Assembly (NCBI GenBank): GCA_026195255.1
Contig: JAPHSS010000026.1
Span: 79,403 to 143,402 of the forward strand
DNA from: Gammaproteobacteria bacterium
GTDB lineage: Bacteria > Pseudomonadota > Gammaproteobacteria > SZUA-229
Direction of reading: 5' to 3'
Length of the DNA stretch: 64,000 bases
Within the stretch, counting starts at the first letter, position 1, and the number at the start of each line of letters is the position of its first letter. This document shows, in pieces, positions 19,101 through 28,412 of the stretch. A program made the position numbers and the translations under genes. The notes under the pieces were generated by a model, which ran no database searches, had not been told where the DNA came from, and saw only the letters and a list, made by a program, of their open reading frames with translations.

Positions 19101-21462
19101 GGCGCTTAATAGCGCGGCTTTAAATACAATTGATGCCACAACATTAAATGTAAATGCAGTCGGCGGTATTAGTGAGGCCGGTGTTATAACTGTGTCAGGT
19201 ACTACGACTCTGGATTCAGGCGTTAATGCCGTGGCGCTTAATACTAATACTCATAGCTTAAATGATGTACTAATTAATAATGCCTCATCGGTTTCAATAA
19301 ATGAATTTGATAATATAAATATAGCTGGAAACATGGGGGCATTAAACGTGTTTGCAGGTTTAGGTGCAGCCGATAGTGCGATAGCAAATGTTCAGGATTC
19401 TGTGCTTGATGTAACAGGTAATAGCAGCTTTACTTTTATTAACGATGGTAGTGTTAATTTAGATAATTTTACAGAAATCGATTTAAGTTTACGACCGCGT
19501 AATAATTTACAGGGTGACATTGAGATTTCTACTTTTTTTGGCACGCTTACCGATGTAGCAATTCGTAATGCAGCTAATATTCAACTCTCTTCTTCTGATA
19601 TTACCAATGATTTAACGTTAGATACTACAGCGGCTATTTCTCAGAACAGTATATTAAGAGTAACAGGTAATACCAGTTTACAGGCAGCAAGCATTAATTT
19701 AAATAATGCTTTTAATAATTTTGATATTACACAAATTAGTAATACTGCGACTGCAACTATTGGTGATATAAATGATATTACATTGACCTCTGTGGCTAAT
19801 GGTGATGTTTCAATCACCGCAAATGGTCTGGTTAGTGTTGAAGGTGCTATGAATAACCTGACGGTTAATACCACTTCTGGTGATATTAATAGCGGTGTTA
19901 CAGGTTTAACAGTATCAAACAATACCGATCTTACATTAGCTGCCACGGATAATATCGACTTTCAAACTAACCAGGTTAACCTGCAAAATTTGAATGTGGG
20001 TATGGCAAATAATGTTTTAATAAATGAAGCGGATGGTTTGCAGGTTAACAGTGCTACAGTAAACGGATTAATGGATATAGACGCAACGGATACGGTGTCG
20101 GTTAATGGCAATATTGCAAATTTAGATATTAACACAACCAATACAATTAGTTTGTCCGGTAGTGTGGGGATAGTAAACGCGGTGAGCACGGCTGGCGGTA
20201 TTCAAAATGGAGCGGCTGCGTTAACAGTAATTGACACTGCCACACTTGATGCAGGTGTTGCCAGTAACGTTACCCTTGATAATGCGGCAAATGATTTCGC
20301 AAGAGTGGGTATTGCTTCTGCACAGGATGTTTCCTTACGTGATGTAAATGGATTGCAGTTAATGGACGTGAACAGTGTTAATTTAAACGTTTTTTCTGGT
20401 AGTGATATAACGCAGGCTCCCGCTACCGTGTTGACAGTAGATGCTGACACTAATTTAAGTAGTGGTAATGGCGATATAATATTGCCTGAAGAAAATATGT
20501 TAACTAATTTAAGTATTACCGGAGGTTATAGCGCAACCGTGGTGAACGCTCAGGCTCTGCTTATTAATGATAGTTCGTTGCTTGGTAATATCGATATAAG
20601 CACAACTGCCGGAAGTTTATCCTTAAATAATATTGGAACAAATGGCTCGGCCAGTTTTAGCGCTGCTGATGCTTTAATAGATGTTAATGGTGATGACTTG
20701 AATATATCCGCGAACTCTATTTCACTAACAGCAGCAAATGGCATAGGCATGGTGGGTGGCGCTGGAGATATTAATATACAAACCGCTAATTTAAGTGCGT
20801 TTAATACAGCTACTGGTGATATTAATATAAAAAATACCGGTGGTGATATTACTCTGGTAAACATTGTAAATAATGCGACGGACACAGGTAATTTCAACTT
20901 TGAAAGCACAGATGATGTTTTAATTGATAACATTACTTTGCAGCAAAATTTAACGGAAGAGTTTTTTCCAAATGGTACGGGCACAGTAAATATGCGTACT
21001 GCTGATGGTAGTTTTTTAGGCGTCGGTGATGAAGATGTTAATAACCCGGATATTACTGCAACTAATTTACGTTTAATCGGCGTAAAGGGTAATTTGGGCA
21101 CCCTGCAAAGACCGCTGGTTTTAGATATAAGTGGCAAAGTAGAGTTTTTAATGAGGGCGAGTTTAGACCCGATATATATAAGCCCGGCACCTAACCCTGA
21201 AACCGATATTCGAGACGATTCTTTATTACAGTTTACATCTGCAGATACACTGGCAGCTGCTAATGGTGTGCAGATAACAGAGGTTGAAACACTGCTTGAT
21301 ATTGATCCTGCAATATTTACTGATATCAGGCATTTTGTTGTAGGCTCTGAGCCTGTGTTGCTACCGCGTGATCAGTTGTTTGATGTTGAAAATGAAGACG
21401 AAGATGAAGACGACGAGTTTTTTAAACGTATTTCTGGTGAAGAAGGGCCTCTTGAAAACTAG
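16123..21462 (+). CDS. Filamentous-haemagglutinin-type TpsA exoprotein
   Basis: The 1779-residue protein is a two-partner secretion substrate. It has an extended signal peptide (about residues 1-35, ending SYAGPTGGN) and the N-terminal secretion domain with SNRLAIDWQTFNI, SINANGQIVLVNPNGVFFG (NPNG motif), NAGGLFAVALDV and LVANFGTVALAAGHDI. The remaining ~1400 residues are degenerate Asn/Thr/Val-rich repeats typical of a right-handed beta-helix. The C-terminus is short and acidic (VENEDEDEDDEFFKRISGEE), with no cysteine-pair anchor, so retention at the surface is uncertain. The transporter gene follows directly. The likely role is adhesion, aggregation or surface coat; the target cannot be predicted. 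Confidence 0.9.
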   Translation: MNKTKHLVSCIEKSLKVCAVSVLSHCVFLPLSYAGPTGGNIVGGTGNINQSNLNTTINQLSNRLAIDWQTFNINSNESVNFNQPGRSSIALNRILDQNASQIHGSINANGQIVLVNPNGVFFGKNSTVNAGGLFAVALDVNSEDFMQGRLDFKALENSSGLIINEGRLEVIDGGALVLLGQKVENRGMLVANFGTVALAAGHDISVSFSDYENFSININQNDLAHILGLENPSVLNTGLIQAHNGNVVLTAKQADAIKSSINNVDNQQAFSFSSGQIIEKDGVVYLAGPDGDISDLGVTDVSNESDAGLVIYSAENINHSGSINADTETGVAGAVKFDANDTTLLSGNSTISAQATVEGVGGSVHVLGNHVGLIDNANINASGVNGGGEVLIGGDYQGKNPQIKNAEAVYLGENTRVQTDAIEEGDGGKIIVWSDKASRVYGKLGAKGGAISGDGGFIETSSHDYVDLAPEVNVSAVNGLHGEWLIDPSVLTISNFTNSNLSGGPLGPVFTSSDNISNLRLLNLQNALQAGSNITVQTNVPLDPQACGAAICQVDITPETTPVAGQSYFYGDIVLVDNLDIDNIGTTVDNADNSSSLTLTAHRDIVINGAIFDSDLDNNPGSGFVADGDILNLTLQANTGSSNNASLGSVRINNNIDLQGGNFTASGVSFVQAANTTINTSVPVPTATSGFDPVEVFGGAGVTPDGDVNITATGGSIAANGNIIAAGTTDLSATGAITLNNNANDFGVVNINNGTAVRLADNNNLTTNINSNSVTSIATNTSNSGNSIITDIDAAGTTLAAMNVSGDLTVNSAGSLFDSGNVVVGGNTLLNLPDGSSVFLDSLGNDFTGTLTAMANSGNLLNYRVYNSSALNLQNNLNVSGFIDVRGASLTTNNFTLGGASVLNLGSTAGDINQNNVISHTGETVLSAVGGNINLNLANNLNSVQVNNAGTATINNDVNNIDIVSVANTTLLDIDAQNITQSGDINATTVDLTALNSAALNTIDATTLNVNAVGGISEAGVITVSGTTTLDSGVNAVALNTNTHSLNDVLINNASSVSINEFDNINIAGNMGALNVFAGLGAADSAIANVQDSVLDVTGNSSFTFINDGSVNLDNFTEIDLSLRPRNNLQGDIEISTFFGTLTDVAIRNAANIQLSSSDITNDLTLDTTAAISQNSILRVTGNTSLQAASINLNNAFNNFDITQISNTATATIGDINDITLTSVANGDVSITANGLVSVEGAMNNLTVNTTSGDINSGVTGLTVSNNTDLTLAATDNIDFQTNQVNLQNLNVGMANNVLINEADGLQVNSATVNGLMDIDATDTVSVNGNIANLDINTTNTISLSGSVGIVNAVSTAGGIQNGAAALTVIDTATLDAGVASNVTLDNAANDFARVGIASAQDVSLRDVNGLQLMDVNSVNLNVFSGSDITQAPATVLTVDADTNLSSGNGDIILPEENMLTNLSITGGYSATVVNAQALLINDSSLLGNIDISTTAGSLSLNNIGTNGSASFSAADALIDVNGDDLNISANSISLTAANGIGMVGGAGDINIQTANLSAFNTATGDINIKNTGGDITLVNIVNNATDTGNFNFESTDDVLIDNITLQQNLTEEFFPNGTGTVNMRTADGSFLGVGDEDVNNPDITATNLRLIGVKGNLGTLQRPLVLDISGKVEFLMRASLDPIYISPAPNPETDIRDDSLLQFTSADTLAAANGVQITEVETLLDIDPAIFTDIRHFVVGSEPVLLPRDQLFDVENEDEDEDDEFFKRISGEEGPLEN

Positions 21463-21554
21463 CAAAGTGAGTTTTTTTAGTCGCTTTTTTCGCCCAGTTT
21501 TAAAACAGAAACCAAATCTATTTTTAAAAAGTTATTAAACCTTAGACTACTCAA

Positions 21555-23471
21555 ATGCTGAGCAGTTATATCAAAAATAATAAAATAATGAAACTCACCC
21601 GATTTATATCTTTCACAGTTTTAGTCACTTTTTTACAATCAGGAATCACAGGTATTGTTGAAATGCCTGAGGTGGTTGAGTCAAGTTCTTTGCATGGCTC
21701 TTCTGTTTACGAAAATATAAATATTCCCAGTATGCGTTATCGAAATCCGGACACTGAAACCGGACCACGACTATGGGTAAAAGAAATTCGTTTACAGGGT
21801 ATTGGAGATTATCCTGAGTTAGGTATCTTTCGCAAAGATATTATTAAATATATAGAAGACCGTCGTCAGGCGATTATGCGAGAAGACAAACTTCGGAAAC
21901 ATGGATATACCGATGAAGAAATTGCAGAAATTCTTAACTTATTAAATGACCTTGATAACACAAGAAAATTCGATCATGTAACCACACCAGATTTACAAAA
22001 GTTTATCTGGTTGGTGCGTGAACAGAAAGAAAGACGTGGCTTAAGCCTGGGCGAAATTGAAAATATCGCTTATGAAGTAGAAGAGTATTATCGTGATCGG
22101 GGCATGGGGCTGGTTAAGGCGTTTGTTCCTCGCCAGGCCATGCGAGATGGCGTGCTGGTTATTACTGTATTAAACGGTAAACTTGGCATAGTTGAGGTGC
22201 TTGAAAATGAACTATATAACGATGAATTAGTTCGCTCAGTGTTTCTGGATGTAATGTATAAACCGGTTAAGTTTGGCTTTATAGAGGAACGTATGTTTCT
22301 TTTAAATGATCTGCCGGGCCTGGCTATTTCCGGTGCGTTTGAGGCCGGTGATCAGGTTGGTGATACGCGTTTAAATTTAAGCGTGATTACAGAAAATGAA
22401 TTTGATCATACTTTACGTTTAGATAATCACGGTGCAGATTCAACGGGTAAGTATCGAGCTTTCTATCAGTTTTACTGGAATAATCCTGCGCACATTGCCG
22501 ATCAATTATCACTGGCTTTATTACAGTCATCATCCCCTGATAATTCAACATATGGCCTGATTGGTTATCGAGCACCGGTGTGGAATAAAAGACTGTTCGC
22601 GGGTTTCAGTGTATCGAGTAATCAGTTTGCGATTGATCAAAGTACAGACACAGATTCTACGGTTAGCCAAATTGGTATTAATGGCGAAACACAGCAGGCG
22701 GAGCTGGTATTCGACTACTCTATTCTAAGGTCACGTGAAACCAGCTGGTGGGCTTATTTGATTTTTAATACCACTAAAACCATTTTAGACAGTGATGAAT
22801 TTGGCAACCTGGGGCTGGATGATAAAATAAAAAATATACGTTTGCGGGGGCAGTTTGATATTTTAGATACACAAAACAAGGTGCTGCATTTAGGTTCACT
22901 TCAAGCAACGAGTGGGAGTTTTGATTTTGGAGAGGTAGACGACCAGGATAAAGATTATTATAAACTTAATGTTGACTATAGCCGTTTGAGCTTTTTTACT
23001 ATTCCCTGGACGGATATGGTTACACGTCTAATTTTAAAGTCAGAGTTACAGTATACAGATAAGCCATTACCCGCAGCCGAGCAATCTGCATTAGCTGGGC
23101 CCACGGTTGTGCGGGCTTTTCCAGTTAATCAGTTTTCAGGTGACAGCTCATTATATCTGGGCCTGGAGTGGGTTTTCAATTCGCCTCAGCTTTTAATGTT
23201 TGACTACTTTAGAATAAGAGATATAACACAGAAAATGCAGCCGTTTATATTTGTAAACGCCTCTCATGGTATTCAATATGCCTTAACAGGTGATGAAGAC
23301 CATGATGCTACACTGGCGGATGCCGGTCTGGGTATTCAATATGGCTATGGCCCCCATATAAGTGGTAATTTACAGGTGGCCTTCCCGCTTGAAGACAGGT
23401 TTAGTGATGAGAGTGTTACTGCTCCTGACGATTCATATAAGCTTGTATTTGATTTTCAATACCGATTTTAA
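21555..23471 (+). CDS. ShlB/FhaC-type TpsB outer-membrane transporter
   Basis: TpsB proteins are Omp85-superfamily barrels that export their TpsA partner. The 638-residue protein has a signal peptide, best starting at the second ATG, 21588 (MKLTRFISFTVLVTFLQSG). It then has a charged helical region (about residues 90-150), a POTRA domain (LSLGEIENIAYEVEEYYRDRG, then VKAFVPRQAMRDGVLVITVLNGKLG), and a long barrel ending LVFDFQYRF. LRLDNHGADSTGKYRAFYQF is the typical start of the ShlB barrel. It is 92 bases after tpsA and presumably serves it. The start codon choice is uncertain. Confidence 0.88.
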   Translation: MLSSYIKNNKIMKLTRFISFTVLVTFLQSGITGIVEMPEVVESSSLHGSSVYENINIPSMRYRNPDTETGPRLWVKEIRLQGIGDYPELGIFRKDIIKYIEDRRQAIMREDKLRKHGYTDEEIAEILNLLNDLDNTRKFDHVTTPDLQKFIWLVREQKERRGLSLGEIENIAYEVEEYYRDRGMGLVKAFVPRQAMRDGVLVITVLNGKLGIVEVLENELYNDELVRSVFLDVMYKPVKFGFIEERMFLLNDLPGLAISGAFEAGDQVGDTRLNLSVITENEFDHTLRLDNHGADSTGKYRAFYQFYWNNPAHIADQLSLALLQSSSPDNSTYGLIGYRAPVWNKRLFAGFSVSSNQFAIDQSTDTDSTVSQIGINGETQQAELVFDYSILRSRETSWWAYLIFNTTKTILDSDEFGNLGLDDKIKNIRLRGQFDILDTQNKVLHLGSLQATSGSFDFGEVDDQDKDYYKLNVDYSRLSFFTIPWTDMVTRLILKSELQYTDKPLPAAEQSALAGPTVVRAFPVNQFSGDSSLYLGLEWVFNSPQLLMFDYFRIRDITQKMQPFIFVNASHGIQYALTGDEDHDATLADAGLGIQYGYGPHISGNLQVAFPLEDRFSDESVTAPDDSYKLVFDFQYRF

Positions 23472-23575
23472 GCCTGTAATCCATATAATCTTCAGTTTAT
23501 TAAATCTTCTCATTTAACAGCTCAAATATTGTATAATCCCTGCTCTTATTTTTAGCTTTTATTGACACTCTACCT

Positions 23576-25174
23576 ATGTCTGAACTTCTTGAGCAAATGC
23601 AACGCCGTCGCACCTTTGCGATTGTTTCTCACCCCGATGCGGGTAAAACAACTTTAACTGAGAAATTATTGCTTTTCAGTGGTGCTATTCAGATGGCGGG
23701 TACCGTTAAAGGCCGCAAGGCGTCTCGTCATGCGACTTCTGACTGGATGGAGCTAGAAAAGCAACGGGGTATATCAGTAACCTCTTCTGTTATGCAGTTT
23801 CCATATAAAGACTGCATTATCAATTTACTGGATACACCGGGTCATGCCGACTTCTCGGAAGATACATACCGTACCTTAACAGCAGTAGATTCCGCGTTAA
23901 TGGTGATTGATGCGGCTAAAGGTGTTGAGGAGCGAACGATTAAGTTAATGGATGTGTGTCGATTACGAGATACACCTATTATTACATTTGTAAATAAAAT
24001 GGATCGTGAGGCACGCGATCCAATTGACTTGCTTGATGATGTAGAAAATATTCTGGATATTCAATGCGCACCTATGACCTGGCCTATAGGTATGGGTAAG
24101 AGTTTTAAGGGTGTATTTCATTTATATAACAACTGTGTGCATCTATTTAGCGCTACTCATGGTGGCAAGATATTGGAAGGTGAAACCATACAGGGTCTGG
24201 ATAATCCCGAATTAGATGAAAAACTGGGAGCGGCAGTTGCCTCTGATCTTAGAGATGAGATTGATCTCGTTAAGGGCGCAAGTCATGAGTTTGACTTAAA
24301 GGCTTACCGTGAGGGTAAATTAACACCTGTATTTTTTGGTTCGGCAATTAATAATTTTGGTATCAGAGAATTACTTGATTCACTTGATGAGTTTGCGCCC
24401 ATGCCCAAAGGTCGTGATGCGGGGCACAGGATTGTTGAATCAGATGAAGAAAAATTCACCGGTTTTGTATTTAAAATACAGGCGAATATGGACCCTCAGC
24501 ACCGTGACCGCATCGCCTTTATGCGGGTATGTTCAGGCAAGTTTGAAAAAGGCATGAAGGTTAAACATGTGCGTATTAAGAAAGAAATAAAACTTAATGA
24601 TGCAATAACATTTATGGCGGCCGAGCGTGGCCATGCAAACGTGGCCTATGCCGGCGATATAATTGGTATACACAACCATGGCACGATACGTATAGGGGAT
24701 ACCTTTACGAAAGGCGAAGATTTGCAATTTGCAGGTATACCTAACTTTGCTCCTGAGTTATTTCGTCGTGCCCAGCTTAGAGATCCATTGAAAATGAAAG
24801 CCCTGCAAAAAGGTTTAATACAACTTTGTGAGGAAGGTGCTACTCAGTTATATCGGCCTTTAAATAACAATGATCTTATCCTGGGTGCTGTTGGTGTTTT
24901 ACAGTTTGATGTAGTAGCCCACAGATTGCAGCACGAATATAATGTTGATTGCACATTTGAACAGGTGAATGTTACAACAGCCCGTTGGGTGGTTTGCGAC
25001 GATGAAAAAGCACTGGCTAAATTTAAAGATAAAACAACGTCTAACCTGGCATTAGATCATGCTGGTGATTTGGTTTATATTGCACCTACACGTGTGAATC
25101 TGGATATGACCCAGGAGCGACATCCTGAGATTCAGTTCTTATCTACACGTGAGCATGGGGTTTATGAGGAATAA
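23576..25174 (+). CDS. prfC: Peptide chain release factor 3
   Basis: RF3 is a GTPase that removes RF1 or RF2 from the ribosome after peptide release. The 532-residue protein has G1 [15 protein letters not shown], the RF3-type switch ([16 protein letters not shown]), G3 [16 protein letters not shown] and G4 [12 protein letters not shown], then domain II and the RF3 C-terminal domain ([20 protein letters not shown]). Length matches the family. A TATAAT (23532-23537) lies about 40 bases before the ATG, without a good -35 box. Confidence 0.97.
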   Translation: MSELLEQMQRRRTFAIVSHPDAGKTTLTEKLLLFSGAIQMAGTVKGRKASRHATSDWMELEKQRGISVTSSVMQFPYKDCIINLLDTPGHADFSEDTYRTLTAVDSALMVIDAAKGVEERTIKLMDVCRLRDTPIITFVNKMDREARDPIDLLDDVENILDIQCAPMTWPIGMGKSFKGVFHLYNNCVHLFSATHGGKILEGETIQGLDNPELDEKLGAAVASDLRDEIDLVKGASHEFDLKAYREGKLTPVFFGSAINNFGIRELLDSLDEFAPMPKGRDAGHRIVESDEEKFTGFVFKIQANMDPQHRDRIAFMRVCSGKFEKGMKVKHVRIKKEIKLNDAITFMAAERGHANVAYAGDIIGIHNHGTIRIGDTFTKGEDLQFAGIPNFAPELFRRAQLRDPLKMKALQKGLIQLCEEGATQLYRPLNNNDLILGAVGVLQFDVVAHRLQHEYNVDCTFEQVNVTTARWVVCDDEKALAKFKDKTTSNLALDHAGDLVYIAPTRVNLDMTQERHPEIQFLSTREHGVYEE

Positions 25175-25263
25175 TATTAGAAAAATTTAATACTGTTATG
25201 TGAGGGTTGATAGGTGTTTATTTATTGGCTATATAACAGGCAGTTTAGAACAGTGCAGTTATA

Positions 25264-25938
25264 TTAAGGCTGGCTCTGTGGTGTTTTCTGTTTTATTTGT
25301 GGAGCATACACAAACTCGTCAGGTTTGCTTTGACTAATATATATCTTCAAACCCATCTCTGGGTAAAACCAGAGTTGCAAGTCATCATTAAGCTGCTTTT
25401 CTTCTGCGGCGGGACCAAAATTCTGACGTATAGTATCCTCGCCATAATCGACTGAGGGTATATAAGTTATACTTGAAACAGGTTTGTTTAAGTGCTCGAT
25501 TTCAATTTCTTTACTAACAGGATAGAGCGTTATATTATTAATTAAACCTTCCGAGCTTTCTTTATCTGACGAGTCTTTGTTTAGAGACAGGTAAATTTTT
25601 CTTAATTCTTCCGTTTCAATCTGATAATTCAGTTTAATTTGTGCAATTAAACTACCGATAATGAGCTCATCATAAATGGCAATGAGCTGGTATGTTTGAT
25701 TACCGCTACTATCGGTCGTTACCTGTAGTTTGGTTTCTGCAAAACGGGCGAATATCTGGTTAGCATCCTGAATACTGGTTTTAGCTAAAGTGAGATCAAA
25801 TACCCGCAATGAGCCGTTATCTAACTGATCAACCTCCCATGGCATGGTATCAAGCTGAGAAGTAGGCTCGTGTTGTCCAATTACAGCAATCATCATTGCT
25901 GTGCCAACCATTAAGATAATAAGAAAAGTTCGGTTCAT
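25264..25938 (-). CDS. Membrane-anchored hypothetical protein
   Basis: The 224-residue protein has one N-terminal hydrophobic segment (MNRTFLIILMVGTAMMIAVIG) and a polar, probably periplasmic body with predicted strands and helices (GSLRVFDLTLAKTSIQDANQIF, ELIIGSLIAQIKLNYQIETEEL). The end is Gln/Pro-rich (PQIKQKTPQSQP). It is convergent with prfC. I do not recognise the family. Confidence 0.6.
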   Translation of the reverse strand: MNRTFLIILMVGTAMMIAVIGQHEPTSQLDTMPWEVDQLDNGSLRVFDLTLAKTSIQDANQIFARFAETKLQVTTDSSGNQTYQLIAIYDELIIGSLIAQIKLNYQIETEELRKIYLSLNKDSSDKESSEGLINNITLYPVSKEIEIEHLNKPVSSITYIPSVDYGEDTIRQNFGPAAEEKQLNDDLQLWFYPEMGLKIYISQSKPDEFVYAPQIKQKTPQSQP

Positions 25939-26413
25939 ATTTCAGTGTTTTCATTAGATAGTCTATTTATATACTATATTCATTAGATATACAAAACTAA
26001 TATTGAAAATTCATTTGCTGGTGGAACACAGGTGGAACACATGAAAATTTAAGAGTTGACCTGGATCATAATCGAAAATTAAGAATAAAATGACGGGATT
26101 AATAAACATGAAGATTATTAGCAAAAATACCTTTAACTAACGAGTGATAGTTATGCTGTTTCTTAAATATAATATTGGTTACACAGTTAATGATAATAAC
26201 ATTGTCAGGTTATTAGCGGTAATTCTATCGGTATTAAGTTCTGTTAATAATGATAAAGTGTAAAATCAAACATCATGGATAGCTATATCACAAATAGAAA
26301 CATTATGAGAAACGAGCACTCGCTTAAATGATATTGTAAAAACTTGAAGTAATTAGCTAAATTGGTAAATCTTAAATGCTTAACAAACGTTAACTCTGGA
26401 AATAAACTAATAA
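25939..26413. other. Intergenic region, 475 bases, no gene seen
   Basis: This A+T-rich spacer holds the upstream regions of two divergent genes. GTGGAACACAGGTGGAACAC (26021-26040) is a short direct repeat. TTGACCTGGATCAT (26056-26069) is two bases off an FNR/Anr box, too weak to assert. No ORF or RNA gene was recognised. Confidence 0.5.
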
Positions 26414-27646
26414 ATGTATAAAAATAAATCAATAATTGGCTGGGCGTTATATGACTGGGCCAATTCAGTTTTTGCAACCGTGATAATTGCAGGTTTTTTC
26501 CCGGTAGTATTTAAATCATTCTGGGCATCGGGGTTGTCAGATTCAGAAAGTACCTTCTGGTTAGGTGCTGGAAATGCTGCTGCTAGTTTAATCGTTGTAA
26601 TTATCGCCCCCTTTATCGGCATCATTGGTGATAAATTTAAAATTAGAAAGCAACTATTGACGTTATTTATGCTGATTGGCGTGATATCAACAGCATTGTT
26701 TTATATTGGAGGGATGGGTGACTGGGCTCTAATACTGGCGCTGTATGTTATTGCAACCGTGGGTTTTATGTCGGCTAATGTTTTTTACGATTCATTGCTG
26801 GTATCAATATCTAGTGATGCTCAAATTGATAAAGTATCCGGTTTAGGTTATGGCTTAGGGTATTTAGGAGGAGGTATATCATTAGCGTTATGCGTTCTGT
26901 TTAGTCAACAACCAGATCTATTAGGGCTTGATGTAGCTATTGATGCCGTTTTGGTCTGTTTTATATTGGTGGCAATCTGGTGGTTGGTGTTTACATTGCC
27001 ACTATTGTTCTGGACAGAAGATAAATATTCTAAAAATGAAGTTAATAATGAAAACGTAATTAATCAAACAATAAAATTATTCAGGACAGTTTTCAGCAAT
27101 AAACAGACAAGATTGTTTTTATTCGCTTACTGGATATATATTGATGGTGTAGATACGATCATAAGAATGGCCGTCGATTATGGTATGGCACTAGGTTTTG
27201 AAACAGGTGATTTAATACAGGCATTATTAATAACCCAGTTTGTAGGTTTTCCAGCTGCAATTTTATACGGATATATTGGTGACCGCGTAGGCGCTAAAAA
27301 TGCGATAATGGCCGGTATAGGGTTTTATGCGCTCATTACATGGCTGGGTTATAACATGAAATCTGCAGATGACTTTTATATGCTTGCAGTTTTAATAGGC
27401 CTTGTACAGGGTGGTGTACAGGCAATGAGCAGATCGTTCTTTGCGAGAATGGTGCCGCCAGGCCAGGCAGCAGAATACTTTGGAATCTATAATATGTTAG
27501 GCAAGTCTGCCGCTATTATAGGGCCGTTGATGATGGGTGGTGTGGCTTTAATAACGGAAAATCACCGGTATTCTATACTCTCGTTATTAGTTCTTTTCAT
27601 AGTGGGCGCGATGTTATTATCGCGAGTCAAGTTAAGTAGTGATTAA
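26414..27646 (+). CDS. UMF1-family MFS transporter
   Basis: The 410-residue protein has about 12 hydrophobic segments. The start IIGWALYDWANSVFATVIIAGFFPVVF is characteristic of the Atg22-like UMF1 branch of the major facilitator superfamily, and GYIGDRVGAKNAIMAG is the MFS loop motif; QGGVQAMSRSFFARMVPPGQAAEYFGIYNM is also typical of this branch. It lies in the inner membrane; the substrate of bacterial members is generally unknown. A double receiver gene starts 25 bases downstream in the same direction. Confidence 0.85.
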   Translation: MYKNKSIIGWALYDWANSVFATVIIAGFFPVVFKSFWASGLSDSESTFWLGAGNAAASLIVVIIAPFIGIIGDKFKIRKQLLTLFMLIGVISTALFYIGGMGDWALILALYVIATVGFMSANVFYDSLLVSISSDAQIDKVSGLGYGLGYLGGGISLALCVLFSQQPDLLGLDVAIDAVLVCFILVAIWWLVFTLPLLFWTEDKYSKNEVNNENVINQTIKLFRTVFSNKQTRLFLFAYWIYIDGVDTIIRMAVDYGMALGFETGDLIQALLITQFVGFPAAILYGYIGDRVGAKNAIMAGIGFYALITWLGYNMKSADDFYMLAVLIGLVQGGVQAMSRSFFARMVPPGQAAEYFGIYNMLGKSAAIIGPLMMGGVALITENHRYSILSLLVLFIVGAMLLSRVKLSSD

Positions 27647-27671
27647 ATATTGAAAAAACTGGTTTTATAAT

Positions 27672-28412
27672 ATGATCTTGATAATTGATTCAGAAAAAAA
27701 GTCGGAAGCAAAAACCAGGCAGATATTTGATGAAGCTGGTTTCGGGGAAGTAATTATTGTAAAAACAGCTGCACAGGCACGCGAAAATTTAAATATAGAG
27801 AGTTATCAATTTAGTTTAATTATTATAAATGGCGAATTAGATGATAGTAATGGTTTTGAGTTATGCCGGGAAATAAAAAAAACTAACGCAGGTAAATATG
27901 CGTATATTATGATGATTGTCAGTAGTAGTGAAAATAAAACGGCAATTGAGAAAGCTAAACACAGTGGTGCAACCGGGTTCGGGGTAAAACCTTATTATTC
28001 AGCTGAGTTTCAAAGACAATTTATCAGGTACACCGTTTCAAAAGTAGTATTAATAGTAGAAGACGACCCGGTGATTCGTAAAATTGTTAAGGGTGTTATG
28101 AATGAATATCATCTTGAGACTATTGAGGTTGATGATGGTATACGAGCACATAATTTACTCAATAAAATGCTTCCACCTCGACTTGTATTAATGGATATAG
28201 GGCTACCGAATAAAAACGGGATACAGTTAGTCGAATTAATTCGGAGCAAGCCAGTCTGGCGTAAGACGCCTGTTGTAATGTTAACAGGAAGTTCTGATGT
28301 CACGAACGTTAAAAAATGTCTGGCGGCAGGGGCAAATGACTATTTAACTAAACCTGTTAACCTGGATATTTTTCGAAAACGTTTGAGTAAATACTTGTCT
28401 GATGAAAGTTAA
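27672..28412 (+). CDS. Tandem receiver-domain protein, first domain degenerate
   Basis: The 246-residue protein consists of two receiver domains with no output domain. Domain 1 (about residues 1-122) has IIDSEKK at the acidic pocket and Asn53 where the phospho-acceptor Asp should be (IIINGELDDSNGFEL), but keeps the Lys (GVKPY). Domain 2 (about residues 124-245) is canonical: VEDDPVIRK, Asp175 in LMDIGLP, MLTGSSD and LTKPVN. It overlaps the next gene by 11 bases. It may receive phosphate in domain 2 and act on the adjacent adenylate cyclase homologue; that link is inferred from the overlap. Confidence 0.88.
   Translation: MILIIDSEKKSEAKTRQIFDEAGFGEVIIVKTAAQARENLNIESYQFSLIIINGELDDSNGFELCREIKKTNAGKYAYIMMIVSSSENKTAIEKAKHSGATGFGVKPYYSAEFQRQFIRYTVSKVVLIVEDDPVIRKIVKGVMNEYHLETIEVDDGIRAHNLLNKMLPPRLVLMDIGLPNKNGIQLVELIRSKPVWRKTPVVMLTGSSDVTNVKKCLAAGANDYLTKPVNLDIFRKRLSKYLSDES

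Noticed and set aside
16428-21137. Several minus-strand ORFs within tpsA
   Set aside because: They are shadows of the low-complexity Asn/Thr/Val codons of the adhesin gene.
26056-26069. FNR/Anr-like box TTGACCTGGATCAT
   Set aside because: Two mismatches and no promoter elements at a fitting distance; chance is likely in A+T-rich DNA.
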